A DNA stretch of 5,660 bases from the NCBI GenBank assembly GCA_021815835.1, contig JAKAZN010000156.1, forward strand, positions 1 through 5,660, written 5' to 3'. Made by a program: the position numbers and the translations under genes. Numbering within the stretch: the first letter of the stretch is position 1; each line of letters begins with the position of its first letter. The notes under the pieces were generated by a model. The model had not been told where the DNA came from, did not search any database, and saw only the letters and a program-made list of their open reading frames with translations. Source of the DNA: Pseudomonadota bacterium. GTDB lineage: Bacteria > Pseudomonadota > Alphaproteobacteria > Acetobacterales > Acetobacteraceae. Of this stretch, positions 1 to 5,302 are shown in pieces.

Positions 1-465
1 AAGCGCCGGGCCGTCCAGTTGCATCACGGTCCAGTCCCGCATCGGCTGGGCGCCGAGGCGGCGGTAGAAATCGATGGAGGGCTGGTTCCAGTTCAGGACG
101 CGCCATTCCATGCGCCGGCAGTTTTCGACCCGGGCGGTGCGGGCGAGGTGGCGAAACAAGGCAAGCCCGAGGCCGGTCCCGCGATGTGCCGGCTCGACGA
201 AGATGTCTTCCAGGAACAGGTCGGGGCGGCCGGCGAACGTGCTGAAACTGTAGTACCAGAGCGCAAATCCAACCGGCGTCGTGTCATGCCAGGCAAGCAT
301 CGCGCGCGCGCGCGGATGCGGGCCGAACAGCGCGGCATCGAATTGGGCTTCCGTCGCGGTCACGTGGTCAAGCAGGTTCTCATAGGCGGCGAGCGCCCGC
401 ACGAGGCGAAGAATATGCGGAAGGTCGGACGGGGTCGCCTCGCGGAGATGGGCCGGGGCGGACAT
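1..465 (-). CDS. GNAT-family N-acetyltransferase, SSAT-like (3' end outside window)
   Basis: This gene starts at the ATG at 465-463 and stays open for 155 codons to the window edge, so the stop codon lies outside. The protein begins MSAPAHLREATPSDLPHILR, the usual beta1-alpha1 start of a GNAT fold. Acetyl-CoA binding motif A is visible: LFLEDIFVEP at about 83-92 followed by RGTGLG at 95-100 (R/QxxGxG/A). The C-terminal part has CRRMEWRVLNWNQPSIDFYRRLGA (116-139), close to the pattern of spermidine/diamine N1-acetyltransferases, in which a Tyr at the FYxxLGA position (Y134 here) is the proposed general acid. Family members are about 160-170 residues, so little should be missing. It follows pdhC by 49 bp on the same strand and may be co-transcribed, but no strong Shine-Dalgarno precedes the ATG. 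The family is clear. The substrate (polyamine, thialysine or another amine) is not determined. Confidence 0.88.
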   Translation of the reverse strand, partial: MSAPAHLREATPSDLPHILRLVRALAAYENLLDHVTATEAQFDAALFGPHPRARAMLAWHDTTPVGFALWYYSFSTFAGRPDLFLEDIFVEPAHRGTGLGLALFRHLARTARVENCRRMEWRVLNWNQPSIDFYRRLGAQPMRDWTVMQLDGPAL

Positions 466-514
466 CAATGAAGGCCGCCGCGTCGGCCGCGCCGCCCCGG
501 TCCGTCCAGGCCCA

Positions 515-1816
515 TCACAGCATCAAACTCATCGGGTCCTCGACCACCGCCTTGAACGCCGCCAGCCATTCCGCCCCCAGCGCCCCGTCCACCACGCGAT
601 GATCGACCGAAAGCGTGCAGGTCATCACCGTAGCGATCGCCAGCGCCCCGTTCTTCACCACCGGCCGCTGCTGCCCCGCCGCCACCGCCAGGATCGCCGC
701 CTGCGGCGGATTGATGACCGCGGCGAAATCCGAAACCCCGTACATCCCCATGTTGGAGATCGAGAACCCGCCCCCCTGGAACTCCTCCGGCTTCAGCTTG
801 CCCGCCTTCGCGCGCGCCCCGAGATCCTTCATCTCGGCGCTGATCGCCGCCAGTCCCTTGCGGTCCGCATGGCGCACGATCGGCGTGATCAGCCCATCCG
901 GGATCGACACGGCAACGGAAATATCGATGTCGTCGTAGAGAATGATCGCGTCCTCGGTGAAGCTCGCGTTCACCTTCGGCACGCGGCGCAGCGTGACCGC
1001 CGCGGCCTTGATGATGAAATCGTTCACCGACAGGCGGAACGCGCCCGGGCCATCTTTCGGTGAGCGGGCATTCAGCTCCTCCCGCAATTTCAGCATCGCA
1101 TCGAGCTCGATATCCATCGAGACATAGAAATGCGGGATCTCCCGTTTCGCCTCGGTGAGCCGCCGCGCGATCACCTTGCGCATGGTGCTGTTCGGCACCA
1201 GCCGGTGCGGCGCGGTGATCGCGGGCGCCGGGGCCGCGGGGCGGGCGCCTTGGGTCATGGCCGGGGCCGGCGCGGGCGCGGCGACGGGCGCGGGGCGATG
1301 CAGCGCCGCCTCGATATCCGCCTTCACGATCCGCCCATGCGGCCCGCTGCCGGTCAGGCCGCCAAGTTCGATCCCGGCCTGCTGCGCCATCCGGCGCGCC
1401 AGCGGGGAAACGAAGATGCGGCTTCCGTCGGCGCCATTGGCGTGCGCGGCCGGTGCGTGGATGGCCGGGTCAAGCCCGGCCATGACGGGGGGCGCCGGGG
1501 GCGTGACGGAGGGTGCGGGGGCGGCGGCCGCTACCGGGGCCGGCGCCGCGGCGGCCGAGGCCGGCACCGCCTCCCCTTTCGCCACCAGCACCGCGATCGG
1601 CGCGTTCACCTTCACCCCCTCGGTGCCGTCGGCGACCAGGATCTTTCCCAGCACGCCTTCATCCACCGCTTCCACTTCCATCGTCGCCTTGTCGGTCTCG
1701 ATCTCGGCGATCACGTCGCCCGCCTTGATCGTTTCGCCTTCCTGCTTCAACCAGCGCGCCAGCGTTCCTTCCGTCATCGTCGGAGAAAGCGCCGGCATCA
1801 GGATGTTGGTCGCCAT
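515..1816 (-). CDS. pdhC: Pyruvate dehydrogenase complex E2, dihydrolipoamide acetyltransferase
   Basis: This 433-residue E2 transfers the acetyl group from lipoyl-lysine to CoA and forms the core of the pyruvate dehydrogenase complex. The lipoyl domain covers about 1-78, with the lipoylated Lys43 in [12 protein letters not shown]. An Ala/Pro linker (about 82-132) follows, then the peripheral subunit-binding domain ([10 protein letters not shown]...[12 protein letters not shown], 133-172), a second Ala/Pro linker (173-203), and the acyltransferase domain from about 205. The active site is DHRVVDGA at 405-412, with His406 and Asp410, and [11 protein letters not shown] (350-360) is another family signature. 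The start at 1816 is chosen because [14 protein letters not shown] is the canonical N-terminus and an AAGGGAG ribosome binding site lies 7 nt upstream. The reading frame opens further upstream inside pdhB, but that part is not E2-like. Residues 111-121 ([11 protein letters not shown]) come from an in-frame palindromic repeat. Only one lipoyl domain is present, as is common in alphaproteobacteria. Confidence 0.97.
   Translation of the reverse strand: MATNILMPALSPTMTEGTLARWLKQEGETIKAGDVIAEIETDKATMEVEAVDEGVLGKILVADGTEGVKVNAPIAVLVAKGEAVPASAAAAPAPVAAAAPAPSVTPPAPPVMAGLDPAIHAPAAHANGADGSRIFVSPLARRMAQQAGIELGGLTGSGPHGRIVKADIEAALHRPAPVAAPAPAPAMTQGARPAAPAPAITAPHRLVPNSTMRKVIARRLTEAKREIPHFYVSMDIELDAMLKLREELNARSPKDGPGAFRLSVNDFIIKAAAVTLRRVPKVNASFTEDAIILYDDIDISVAVSIPDGLITPIVRHADRKGLAAISAEMKDLGARAKAGKLKPEEFQGGGFSISNMGMYGVSDFAAVINPPQAAILAVAAGQQRPVVKNGALAIATVMTCTLSVDHRVVDGALGAEWLAAFKAVVEDPMSLML
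1456..1487. repeat. Small palindromic repeat inserted in frame within pdhC
   Basis: A perfect 9-bp inverted repeat, ATGGCCGGG (1461-1469) and CCCGGCCAT (1475-1483), surrounds the 5-nt centre TCAAG. The outer triplets CGT (1456-1458) and ACG (1485-1487) extend the symmetry past a small asymmetric bulge. On the coding strand it is read as [10 protein letters not shown], residues 111-120 of PdhC. On the other strand two frames give [10 protein letters not shown] and [10 protein letters not shown]. From memory, these peptides recur in unrelated alphaproteobacterial proteins and spurious ORFs because the element is dispersed in those genomes. I recognise it by that pattern and could not count genomic copies. 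The element also contains a stop in one frame of each orientation, so only some insertion phases keep a gene open. The host site is an Ala/Pro-rich linker that tolerates added residues. Confidence 0.75.
1671..1717 (-). repeat. 47-bp direct repeat, pdhC copy (lipoyl domain)
   Basis: These 47 bases are identical to 3028-3074 in pdhB. They cover the core of the lipoyl hairpin around the [10 protein letters not shown] lysine motif. The identity extends to 57 of 58 bases from 1660 to 1717, with one mismatch at 1670. The two copies are at the same distance from their own start codons (offset 1357 bp) and in the same orientation. Confidence 0.9.
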
Positions 1817-1823
1817 GTCCGCG

Positions 1824-1830
1824 CTCCCTT
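1824..1830 (-). promoter_or_regulatory. Ribosome binding site of pdhC
   Basis: On the minus strand AAGGGAG lies 7 nt before the ATG at 1816 and overlaps the last base of the pdhB stop codon. It supports 1816 as the pdhC start and suggests that pdhC is translated by ribosomes finishing pdhB. Confidence 0.8.
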
Positions 1831-3173
1831 CACACGATCCGCTGCACCGCATCGACCACCCAGGCCGGCTGCGGCAGCGCGAGTTTCTCCAGATTGGCCG
1901 CGTAGGGCAGCGGCACGTCGATCCCGTGCACCCGCACCGGCGGCGCATCCAGCCAGTCGAACGCACCCTCGATCACGGCCATCGCGACCTCCGCGCCGAT
2001 ACCGGCGAAGGGCCAGCCCTCCTCCACCGTCACCAGCCGGTTCGTCTTCTTCACGCTGGCGATGATCGTTTCGGTATCCAGCGGACGGAGCGAGCGCAGG
2101 TTGATGACCTCCGCCTCGATCCCCTGTTCGGCCAGGGCCTTCGCGGCTTCCAGCGCCACACCCACCATGATGCTGAACGCGACGATCGTCACCCGGTCGC
2201 CGGCGCGTTCGATCTTCGCGCGCCCGATCGGCAGAATGAAATCCTCGTCCACCGGGCAATCATAGGTGTGCCCGTACAGCATCTCGTTTTCGAGGAAGAT
2301 CACCGGGTTCGGGTCCCGGATCGCCGCCCGCAACAGCCCCTTCGCGTCGGCGGAAGACCACGGCGCCAGTACTTTCAGGCCCGGCACATGCGCATACCAG
2401 CTCGCGTAGCACTGCGAGTGCTGCGCGCCGACGCGGGACGCCGCGCCGTTCGGCCCGCGAAACACGATCGGGCAACCCATCTGCCCGCCGGACATGTACA
2501 AGGTCTTCGCCGCCGAATTGATGATCTGGTCCATCGCCTGCATGGCGAAGTTGAACGTCATGAACTCGACAATCGGGCGCAGCCCGTTCAGCGCCGCGCC
2601 GACCGCCATGCCGGTGAAGCCGTGCTCGGTGATCGGCGTATCGATCACCCGCTTGGGGCCGAATTCATCCAGCAGCCCCTGGCTGATCTTATAGGCACCC
2701 TGGTACTGGGCGACTTCCTCGCCGATCAGGAACACGTTGGGGTCGTGGCGCAGTTCGGCGGCCATCGCGTCGCGCAGCGCCTCGCGCACGGTGATGGGTT
2801 TCGTCGGCCCCCAATCCTTGTCCTCGGGCGGCGCTGCGGTTACCGGGGCGGCCACCGCAGCGACCGGCGCGGGCACGGCCGCGGGCGCCGCCGCGCGCGC
2901 CACCGACGCTGGGGCCGCCAGCACATCCTCCCCGTTCGCCGTCAGCACCGCGATCGGCGTGTTCACCGCCACCCCTTCCGTGCCTTCCGGAACCAGGATG
3001 CGGGCGAGCTTGCCCTCATCCACCGCCTCCACTTCCATCGTCGCCTTGTCGGTCTCGATCTCGGCGATCACGTCACCGGCGCGGATCGCATCGCCCTCGG
3101 TCTTCAACCAGCGCGCGAGCTTGCCTTCGGTCATGGTGGGCGAAAGCGCCGGCATGAGAATCTGCGTCGCCAT
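1830..3173 (-). CDS. pdhB: Pyruvate dehydrogenase E1 beta subunit with N-terminal lipoyl domain
   Basis: This 447-residue protein is the beta half of the alpha2beta2 pyruvate dehydrogenase E1. An N-terminal lipoyl domain (about 1-78, lipoylated Lys43 in [12 protein letters not shown]) is joined by an Ala/Pro linker (about 86-116) to the transketolase-like E1 beta domain. That domain starts near [13 protein letters not shown] (125-137). [12 protein letters not shown] (151-162) carries the conserved Glu region that contacts the thiamin diphosphate aminopyrimidine. QHSQ (251-254) has the conserved active-site His252. The C-terminal transketolase domain (about 310-447) includes NLRSLRPLD and [14 protein letters not shown]1 beta without a lipoyl domain is about 330 residues, so the extra length is the lipoyl domain and linker, an arrangement known from alphaproteobacteria such as Sinorhizobium and Zymomonas. 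The start is 3 bp after the pdhA stop, with GGAGGG (3181-3186) seven bases upstream, which points to translational coupling. Confidence 0.97.
   Translation of the reverse strand: MATQILMPALSPTMTEGKLARWLKTEGDAIRAGDVIAEIETDKATMEVEAVDEGKLARILVPEGTEGVAVNTPIAVLTANGEDVLAAPASVARAAAPAAVPAPVAAVAAPVTAAPPEDKDWGPTKPITVREALRDAMAAELRHDPNVFLIGEEVAQYQGAYKISQGLLDEFGPKRVIDTPITEHGFTGMAVGAALNGLRPIVEFMTFNFAMQAMDQIINSAAKTLYMSGGQMGCPIVFRGPNGAASRVGAQHSQCYASWYAHVPGLKVLAPWSSADAKGLLRAAIRDPNPVIFLENEMLYGHTYDCPVDEDFILPIGRAKIERAGDRVTIVAFSIMVGVALEAAKALAEQGIEAEVINLRSLRPLDTETIIASVKKTNRLVTVEEGWPFAGIGAEVAMAVIEGAFDWLDAPPVRVHGIDVPLPYAANLEKLALPQPAWVVDAVQRIV
3028..3074 (-). repeat. 47-bp direct repeat, pdhB copy (lipoyl domain)
   Basis: This is the partner of 1671-1717 and identical to it over all 47 bases, in the same orientation. 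It encodes the lipoyl-lysine hairpin of PdhB. The flanking lipoyl-domain sequence is still similar but carries many substitutions, so the exact match is confined to the modification site. Confidence 0.9.
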
Positions 3174-3176
3174 CGT

Positions 3177-4187
3177 TCAGCCCTCCACCAGCACGTCGGT
3201 ATAAAGCTCGGCCGGATCGGGCTCGGGGCTGGCTTGGGCGAAATCCGCCGCTTCCTGGACCCGCGCCTTCACCTCGTCGTCGATCTGCTTGAAGACCGTC
3301 TCGTCAACCCCAAGCCCCTCCAGCGCGTGGCGCGCGCCCTCGATGCAATCGTGCTGGGTGCGCATCATCTGCACTTCCTCGCGCGTGCGATAGCGCGCCG
3401 GATCGGACATGGAATGGCCGCGATACCGGTAGGTCTTCATCTCCAGCAGATAGGGCCCCTTGCCGGCGCGGCAGGCGGCCACGGCGATCTCGGCTGCGGC
3501 CTTCACCGCCAACACATCCATCCCGTCCACCTGCACCCCCGTGATCCCCCAGGGCGCGCCGTTCTTCGACAGATCGCGTGAGGCCGAGGCGCGATCGACG
3601 CTCGTGCCCATGCCGTATTTGTTGTTCTCGATCACGAACACCACCGGCAGCTTCATCAGCGCCGCCAGGTTGAAGCTCTCATACACCTGGCCCTGGTTCG
3701 ACGCGCCTTCGCCGAAATAGGTCAGCGACACGCGATCGTTGCCGCGATACCAGTTGGAGAAGGCGAGCCCCGTCCCCAGGCTCACCTGCGCGCCCACGAT
3801 CCCATGCCCGCCGAAGAAATGCGTCTTCTTGCTGAACATGTGCATGGAGCCGCCCTTGCCGTGGGAATACCCCCCGGCGCGGCCCGTCAGCTCCGCCATG
3901 ACCCCCCTGGGGTCCATCCCGGTCGCCAGCATATGGCCGTGATCGCGGTAGGAGGTGATGACCTGATCGCCCTCCCCCGTCGCCAGCTGCATCCCGACCA
4001 CCACGGCTTCCTGGCCGATATACAGGTGGCAGAACCCGCCGATCAGGCCCATGCCATAGAGCTGGCCGGCCTTTTCCTCGAACCGGCGGATCAGCAGCAT
4101 GTCGTGATAGGCGCGCAGCAGCAGGTCCTTGTCGGGGGCGGTATCGCGGGCCTTGCCGCGTTTCGTTTTCTCGGCAGCCTGGGCCAT
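3177..4187 (-). CDS. pdhA: Pyruvate dehydrogenase E1 alpha subunit
   Basis: This 336-residue protein is the alpha subunit of heterotetrameric E1, which binds thiamin diphosphate and decarboxylates pyruvate with PdhB. After a Lys-rich, probably flexible N-terminus (1-20), the family sequence starts at LLLRAYHDMLLIRRFEEK (22-39). HLYIGQEAVVVG (54-65) and SYRDHGHMLATG (79-90) are E1 alpha signatures. The thiamin diphosphate motif runs from GEGASNQGQ (159-167) to IENN (186-189); position 160 is Glu where most E1 alpha proteins have Asp. The loop YRYRGHSMSDPARYRTREEV (253-272) matches the loop that is phosphorylated in the mitochondrial enzyme. The start at 4187 is chosen from a strong Shine-Dalgarno (GGGAGGAAGG, 4194-4203) and typical length. 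The frame opens further upstream to 4292, but those residues look non-coding. It is the first gene of the pdhABC cluster, 256 bp after ftsB. Confidence 0.97.
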   Translation of the reverse strand: MAQAAEKTKRGKARDTAPDKDLLLRAYHDMLLIRRFEEKAGQLYGMGLIGGFCHLYIGQEAVVVGMQLATGEGDQVITSYRDHGHMLATGMDPRGVMAELTGRAGGYSHGKGGSMHMFSKKTHFFGGHGIVGAQVSLGTGLAFSNWYRGNDRVSLTYFGEGASNQGQVYESFNLAALMKLPVVFVIENNKYGMGTSVDRASASRDLSKNGAPWGITGVQVDGMDVLAVKAAAEIAVAACRAGKGPYLLEMKTYRYRGHSMSDPARYRTREEVQMMRTQHDCIEGARHALEGLGVDETVFKQIDDEVKARVQEAADFAQASPEPDPAELYTDVLVEG

Positions 4188-4193
4188 GGCCGG

Positions 4194-4203
4194 CCTTCCT
4201 CCC
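4194..4203 (-). promoter_or_regulatory. Ribosome binding site of pdhA
   Basis: GGGAGGAAGG on the minus strand contains a GGAGG core ending 10 nt before the ATG at 4187. It decides the start against the longer open frame reaching 4292. Confidence 0.75.
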
Positions 4204-4212
4204 GCGGATGAT

Positions 4213-4223
4213 GGGTCTGACCC
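4213..4223. promoter_or_regulatory. Operator-like palindrome in the pdhA leader
   Basis: GGGTCTGACCC is a perfect 5-bp inverted repeat around one central base, too tight for a stable hairpin, so protein binding is more likely if it functions. It lies 26 bp upstream of the pdhA start, between the candidate promoter and the ribosome binding site. The GGTCNGACC core resembles sites of GntR/FadR-type regulators, a family that includes PdhR of Escherichia coli, but the outer bases do not fit the full consensus. It could be chance in GC-rich DNA. Confidence 0.3.
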
Positions 4224-4244
4224 GATCCTTAAGCCGCCCGTGAC

Positions 4245-4266
4245 CCTTCCGGCAAGCCCCGGAAGG
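4245..4266 (-). other. Hairpin in the 5' leader of the pdhA transcript
   Basis: CCTTCCGG (4245-4252) and CCGGAAGG (4259-4266) form a perfect 8-bp stem with a 6-nt loop. On the minus strand no T-run follows, so it is not an intrinsic terminator. If the candidate promoter at 4276-4305 is right, transcription starts near 4268-4270 and this stem sits at the extreme 5' end of the mRNA, where it could protect the message or act in regulation. Confidence 0.5.
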
Positions 4267-4275
4267 CGAAAATCC

Positions 4276-4305
4276 GTTATGGTGCAACGCAATAGGAGAT
4301 GTAAA
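4276..4305 (-). promoter_or_regulatory. Candidate sigma-70-type promoter for pdhABC
   Basis: On the minus strand TTTACA (4305-4300, one mismatch to TTGACA) is separated by 18 bp from CATAAC (4281-4276, four of six matches to TATAAT). It lies in a locally AT-rich stretch of an otherwise GC-rich spacer and would give a leader of about 80 nt before pdhA. The call rests on consensus matching only. Confidence 0.4.
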
Positions 4306-4443
4306 CCGAAATCCAGTTAACCGCTTGACCTGCGCGCCTGCGGCCCAGTCCGCCCGCATCGTCGTTGCGTGCGGCGGCCTCCCCGCGCAGCAAGCTTGCG
4401 GCCAAGGGGTCGAATTCGTAGCGGGATTGCCGGGCGCGCCGGC

Positions 4444-4773
4444 TCAATAAAGCCGCTCGCCCTCGGGGTACGGCACCAGGATGTCGCGCGGATTGGACAG
4501 ATTCAGCATTTCCCGCGCCCGCTCGTTCAACAGATCGGTGTCGAGATGCCCGGTGCCGAGGGCGGCCACCCGCCGTTCCCAATCCATCTGCTCGGCCTGT
4601 AGCTTCGCCAGATCCGCCTGCGCCTGGGCGAGCTGCACCTTGCGCTGCTGGTATTCCACCAGGCCGTGCGGCCCGCGCGTCGCGCTCCAGCCGAAATAGA
4701 GCGCGAGCGCCAGGAAGAACACCGGCGCGATCGCCGCCTTCAACCGCCGCTTGATCTCCCGTCCCAACGCCAT
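4444..4773 (-). CDS. ftsB: FtsB/DivIC-family septum formation initiator
   Basis: This 109-residue protein has the layout of a FtsB/DivIC divisome protein, a bitopic membrane protein that links FtsL and FtsQ in septum formation. A short basic N-terminus (MALGREIKRRLK) precedes one membrane segment (about 13-31, AAIAPVFFLALALYFGWSA). A Gln/Ala/Leu-rich coiled coil covers about 38-70. The C-terminal family signature LDTDLLNERAREMLNLSNPRDILV (77-100) ends in PYPEGERLY. The start at 4773 is chosen because GGGAG (4780-4784) lies 6 nt upstream and the product then has the family's usual size. The same frame is open to 5067, but the extra part lacks family features and overlaps the opposite gene. A member of this family commonly sits between eno and pdhA in alphaproteobacteria, which supports the call. 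The symbol follows family practice; orthology to E. coli FtsB is inferred. Confidence 0.87.
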   Translation of the reverse strand: MALGREIKRRLKAAIAPVFFLALALYFGWSATRGPHGLVEYQQRKVQLAQAQADLAKLQAEQMDWERRVAALGTGHLDTDLLNERAREMLNLSNPRDILVPYPEGERLY

Positions 4774-4836
4774 CGTCCGCTCCCGGCCCGGATGGGCCAT
4801 CATAGAAGGCATGGCGCGCCAAGGGAATCCGCCGCG

Positions 4837-4861
4837 CGGCGAAAAATCCCACGGCGAAAAA
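4837..4861. repeat. Tandem 10-bp repeat CGGCGAAAAA upstream of ftsB
   Basis: CGGCGAAAAA occurs at 4837-4846 and again at 4852-4861, 15 bp apart, in the spacer between ftsB and the plus-strand gene. The first copy overlaps the palindrome CGCCGCGCGGCG (4830-4841). A shorter relative, GGCGAAAATCC, lies at 4265-4275 upstream of pdhA. It may be a binding site, part of a terminator T-tract on the minus strand, or chance. Confidence 0.4.
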
Positions 4862-4885
4862 GCCGGGGGCAAATCCGCCCCCTGG
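4857..4885 (-). terminator. Possible rho-independent terminator on the minus strand
   Basis: On the minus strand GGGGGC (4882-4877), loop GGATTT and GCCCCC (4870-4865) form a 6-bp all-GC stem. It can be extended by CC/GG across one bulged A. The sequence then runs into TTTTT (4861-4857), and a second TTTTT follows at 4846-4842. The orientation fits termination of minus-strand transcripts coming from eno, whose stop is 418 bp away beyond the plus-strand gene. It would separate eno transcription from ftsB. No plus-strand T-run is present, so it is not a terminator in that direction. Confidence 0.4.
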
Positions 4886-4950
4886 TTGCCATGTTTCGGC
4901 CGCACCCGATCCCCAGCTTCTAGGGCGAGGCCATCCGGCCGATCCCGACA

Positions 4951-4957
4951 AAGGAGG
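4951..4957 (+). promoter_or_regulatory. Ribosome binding site of the secreted-protein gene
   Basis: AAGGAGG, a near-perfect Shine-Dalgarno, lies 6 nt before the ATG at 4964. It is strong evidence that this small plus-strand frame is translated. I see no convincing -35/-10 pair upstream of it. Confidence 0.85.
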
Positions 4958-4963
4958 CATCCG

Positions 4964-5278
4964 ATGCGTGTGACCCCCATCCTGCTCGCCGGCGCCTGCG
5001 CGCTGGCCCTTGCCGCCACCACCCTGCCGGCGCGCGCGGACGGACCCGGCGATGGCTGGCGCGGCAATGGCGAGCCCGGCTGGCAGGAGCACGGCCCGCG
5101 CGGTGACTGGCGCGGGCGCGGCGACCGCGATCAGCGCTACGGCGATCGCCGCGAAGGCGGCTGGCATGGCGATGACGATTGGCGCGGGCGCCCCGAGGCG
5201 TATCGCGGCGGGTACTATGCGCCGCCGCCGGTGGTCTTCGTTCCGCCCTCGCTCAATATCGGCGTGATGTTCCGCTGA
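4964..5278 (+). CDS. Small secreted Gly/Arg/Asp/Trp-rich protein of unknown function
   Basis: This 104-residue protein has a clear Sec signal peptide: MR start, hydrophobic core about 5-20, and a likely signal peptidase I site after ARA (cleavage near 25/26). The mature part (about 79 residues) is low complexity. It is rich in Gly, Arg, Asp and Trp, with repeated GDWRGRGDRD, GDRREGGW, DDDWRGRP patterns (47-77). It then changes to YYAPPPVVFVPPSLNIGVMFR (84-104), a Tyr/Pro-rich tail ending in a short hydrophobic strand. No cysteine remains after cleavage, and no enzyme motif or second membrane segment is seen. Such proteins are usually annotated as hypothetical periplasmic proteins in alphaproteobacteria; I recognise the type but not a named family. 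It is the only plus-strand gene here, divergent from ftsB and convergent with eno. The ribosome binding site and signal peptide make it a real gene. Function is unknown. Confidence 0.8.
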   Translation: MRVTPILLAGACALALAATTLPARADGPGDGWRGNGEPGWQEHGPRGDWRGRGDRDQRYGDRREGGWHGDDDWRGRPEAYRGGYYAPPPVVFVPPSLNIGVMFR

Positions 5279-5302
5279 TCCGCCGACCGCCCCGCCGCTC
5301 GC

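Noticed and set aside
301..312. (CG)6 dinucleotide run
   Set aside because: It encodes ordinary Arg/Ala codons of the GNAT gene in GC-rich DNA. Slippage or Z-DNA potential is possible, but nothing else supports a function.
19..471. Plus-strand open frame opposite the GNAT gene
   Set aside because: The minus-strand frame gives a clear GNAT protein over the same bases, whereas this translation has no recognisable features.
1817..1966. 50-codon upstream extension of pdhC into pdhB
   Set aside because: The extension is the out-of-frame reading of the pdhB end. The [14 protein letters not shown] start with AAGGGAG upstream is canonical.
1155..3581. Very long plus-strand open frame (about 800 codons) opposite pdhC, pdhB and part of pdhA
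   Set aside because: It lies antisense to three well-conserved genes. Its translation is Arg/His/Gly-rich without domains, as expected from the codon bias of GC-rich genes. It also reads through the palindromic repeat.
4188..4292. 35-codon upstream extension of pdhA
   Set aside because: It would place the strong Shine-Dalgarno, the palindrome and the leader hairpin inside the coding region, and the residues do not match the family.
4316..4321. TTAACC, a possible CtrA half-site upstream of pdhA
   Set aside because: No second TTAA half at the required spacing is present.
4390..4399. GCAAGCTTGC perfect palindrome between ftsB and pdhA
   Set aside because: It has no T-run and no loop, so it is not a terminator. 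A 10-bp palindrome can occur by chance and has no second copy in the window.
4774..5067. 98-codon upstream extension of ftsB
   Set aside because: It overlaps the start of the opposite gene and lacks family features. GGGAG in front of 4773 gives a standard-length FtsB/DivIC protein.
4277..5167. Long minus-strand open frame across ftsB and the divergent spacer
   Set aside because: It is out of frame with ftsB, antisense to the secreted-protein gene and compositionally random; treated as a shadow.
5279..5302. Search for a shared bidirectional terminator between the convergent gene and eno
   Set aside because: The 24-bp gap has no inverted repeat with a T-run in either direction.
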